NCBI RefSeq assembly: GCF_023534745.1
Contig: NZ_JAMHJQ010000001.1
Location: 124,001 to 188,000, forward strand
DNA: 64,000 nt
Direction: 5' to 3'
From: Streptomyces sp. 35G-GA-8
GTDB taxonomy: Bacteria; Actinomycetota; Actinomycetes; Streptomycetales; Streptomycetaceae
Below are positions 63,493 through 64,000 of this stretch, piece after piece. The notes under the pieces are model-generated. The model worked only from the letters and a program-made list of their open reading frames with translations. It had not been told where the DNA came from and did not search any database. The position numbers and the translations under genes were made by a program. Position 1 is the first letter of the stretch, and the number at the start of each line of letters is the position of its first letter.

Positions 63493-64000
63493 TCAGAGGA
63501 CGGCTGATCCGGGGCGCGGGGCGGCATCCCGTACGCCCGGCTCGACCCGTCGCTCCGACGGGGCGGCGTGTTGCCGCTCCTGGTGTACGAAGTCCACGGC
63601 GGTGGCGACCACTTCGGGGTCGCCGAGGATCCTCCGGTGGCCGAGCCCCCGGGTCACGACCAGCCGCGCGCTCTCCCCGTACGCGCGGACGAGGGCCCGG
63701 GACTGGTCGAGCGGCACCCTGTCGTCGTCCTCGTCGTGGACGAGCAGAACAGGGACGCCGATCTCCTCCGGACGATGGGTGGCGCTGAGGCGCCGCCAGA
63801 TGTCCGGCTCCCCCGGAAGCATGACCCGTTCGAGATGGCCGCGCATGTCGCGGGCTATCCGCTCCCGCAGACCGAGCATCGTACGGAACCCACCGATGAT
63901 CCAGTCGAATTCGGCGACCCCGCCGATCCCGACCACCCGGCGTGCCTCCACGCCGTCGCGCAGCGCGAAGAACGTCGCGAGCACACCGAACGAGTGGGCG
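63493..64000 (-). CDS. Alpha/beta hydrolase (C-terminal part, cut by window end)
   Basis: The frame is open to the right edge, so the N-terminus lies outside the window and about 168 residues are seen. It begins at the nucleophile elbow AHSFG (Ser in the last 15 bases of the window) and continues to the acid region LLVHDEDDDRVPLDQS and the catalytic histidine in GLGHRRILGD. This is a serine hydrolase or esterase of unknown substrate. The C-terminal 25 residues are a variable tail. It is convergent with the TetR gene. Confidence 0.85.
   Translation of the reverse strand, partial: AHSFGVLATFFALRDGVEARRVVGIGGVAEFDWIIGGFRTMLGLRERIARDMRGHLERVMLPGEPDIWRRLSATHRPEEIGVPVLLVHDEDDDRVPLDQSRALVRAYGESARLVVTRGLGHRRILGDPEVVATAVDFVHQERQHAAPSERRVEPGVRDAAPRPGSAVL

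Noticed and set aside
1-64000. tRNA, rRNA, CRISPR, integrase or phage genes
   Set aside because: None could be recognised by reading both strands; a tRNAscan or CRISPR search was not possible here.

Overview
The window is high-GC actinobacterial DNA and almost certainly comes from a Streptomyces chromosome. Evidence for this includes a complete hopanoid cluster in the Streptomyces arrangement, an SsgA-like protein, a WhiB-like protein, a c-di-AMP riboswitch before a LysM secretion gene, CebR-type operators and an abundance of GTG/TTG starts. From memory, gene order from about 1.9 to 25.4 kb mirrors S. coelicolor SCO6771 to SCO6750, which could not be checked here. No rRNA, tRNA, CRISPR array, prophage or intact insertion sequence was recognised.

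Region 1 (1-2.8 kb) holds the 5' end of a secreted LysM protein behind a c-di-AMP riboswitch, a tyrosine phosphatase, and a small membrane protein paired with an XRE-cupin regulator. Region 2 (2.8-14.8 kb, all minus strand) is the hopanoid operon: hpnC, hpnD, a small coupled ORF, hpnE, polyprenyl diphosphate synthase, shc, hpnG, hpnH, dxs and hpnO. Together these supply precursor (Dxs), make farnesyl diphosphate, convert it to squalene by the HpnCDE route, cyclise it to hopene, and build and aminate the C35 side chain. The ispG copy I remember between hpnH and dxs in S. coelicolor is absent.

Region 3 (15.1-22.3 kb, minus strand) is the most intriguing part. It is a tightly overlapped operon encoding a CDP-alcohol phosphotransferase/DUF5941 fusion that appears to start with CTG, a nucleotidyltransferase, a glycerol-1-phosphate-dehydrogenase-like enzyme, a second CDP-alcohol phosphotransferase lacking its last catalytic aspartate, and a family 2 glycosyltransferase. 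A TagGH/Wzm-Wzt-like ABC exporter follows. The set looks like a pathway that makes and exports a CDP-alcohol-derived phosphoglycolipid or polymer, and I know of no described product.

Region 4 (22.6-37.3 kb) carries galE, zitB with a Zur-like box, idi, a HATPase, an enoyl-CoA hydratase, a PfpI/GlxA pair, tex, an ABC-F ATPase, an amino-acid oxidase and two secreted peptidases. Region 5 (37.4-46 kb) is a self-contained beta-1,3-glucan utilisation regulon: a LacI regulator, a secreted GH81 endoglucanase, an ABC sugar importer (binding protein and two permeases) and a GH1 beta-glucosidase, linked by three near-identical 14-bp operators.

Region 6 (46-64 kb) holds a macrolide-type glycosyltransferase, a MerR regulator, a beta-oxidation operon (fadB, fadA, alpha-methylacyl-CoA racemase-like), a 168-bp MITE-like inverted repeat, a saccharopine-dehydrogenase-like protein, endonuclease V and an SsgA-like protein. 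It continues with an ABC-F protein behind a structured leader, a UvrA-like (DrrC type) ATPase, an acyl-ACP desaturase with a palindromic operator, a WhiB-like protein, a divergent VOC/TetR pair, and an alpha/beta hydrolase cut by the window end.
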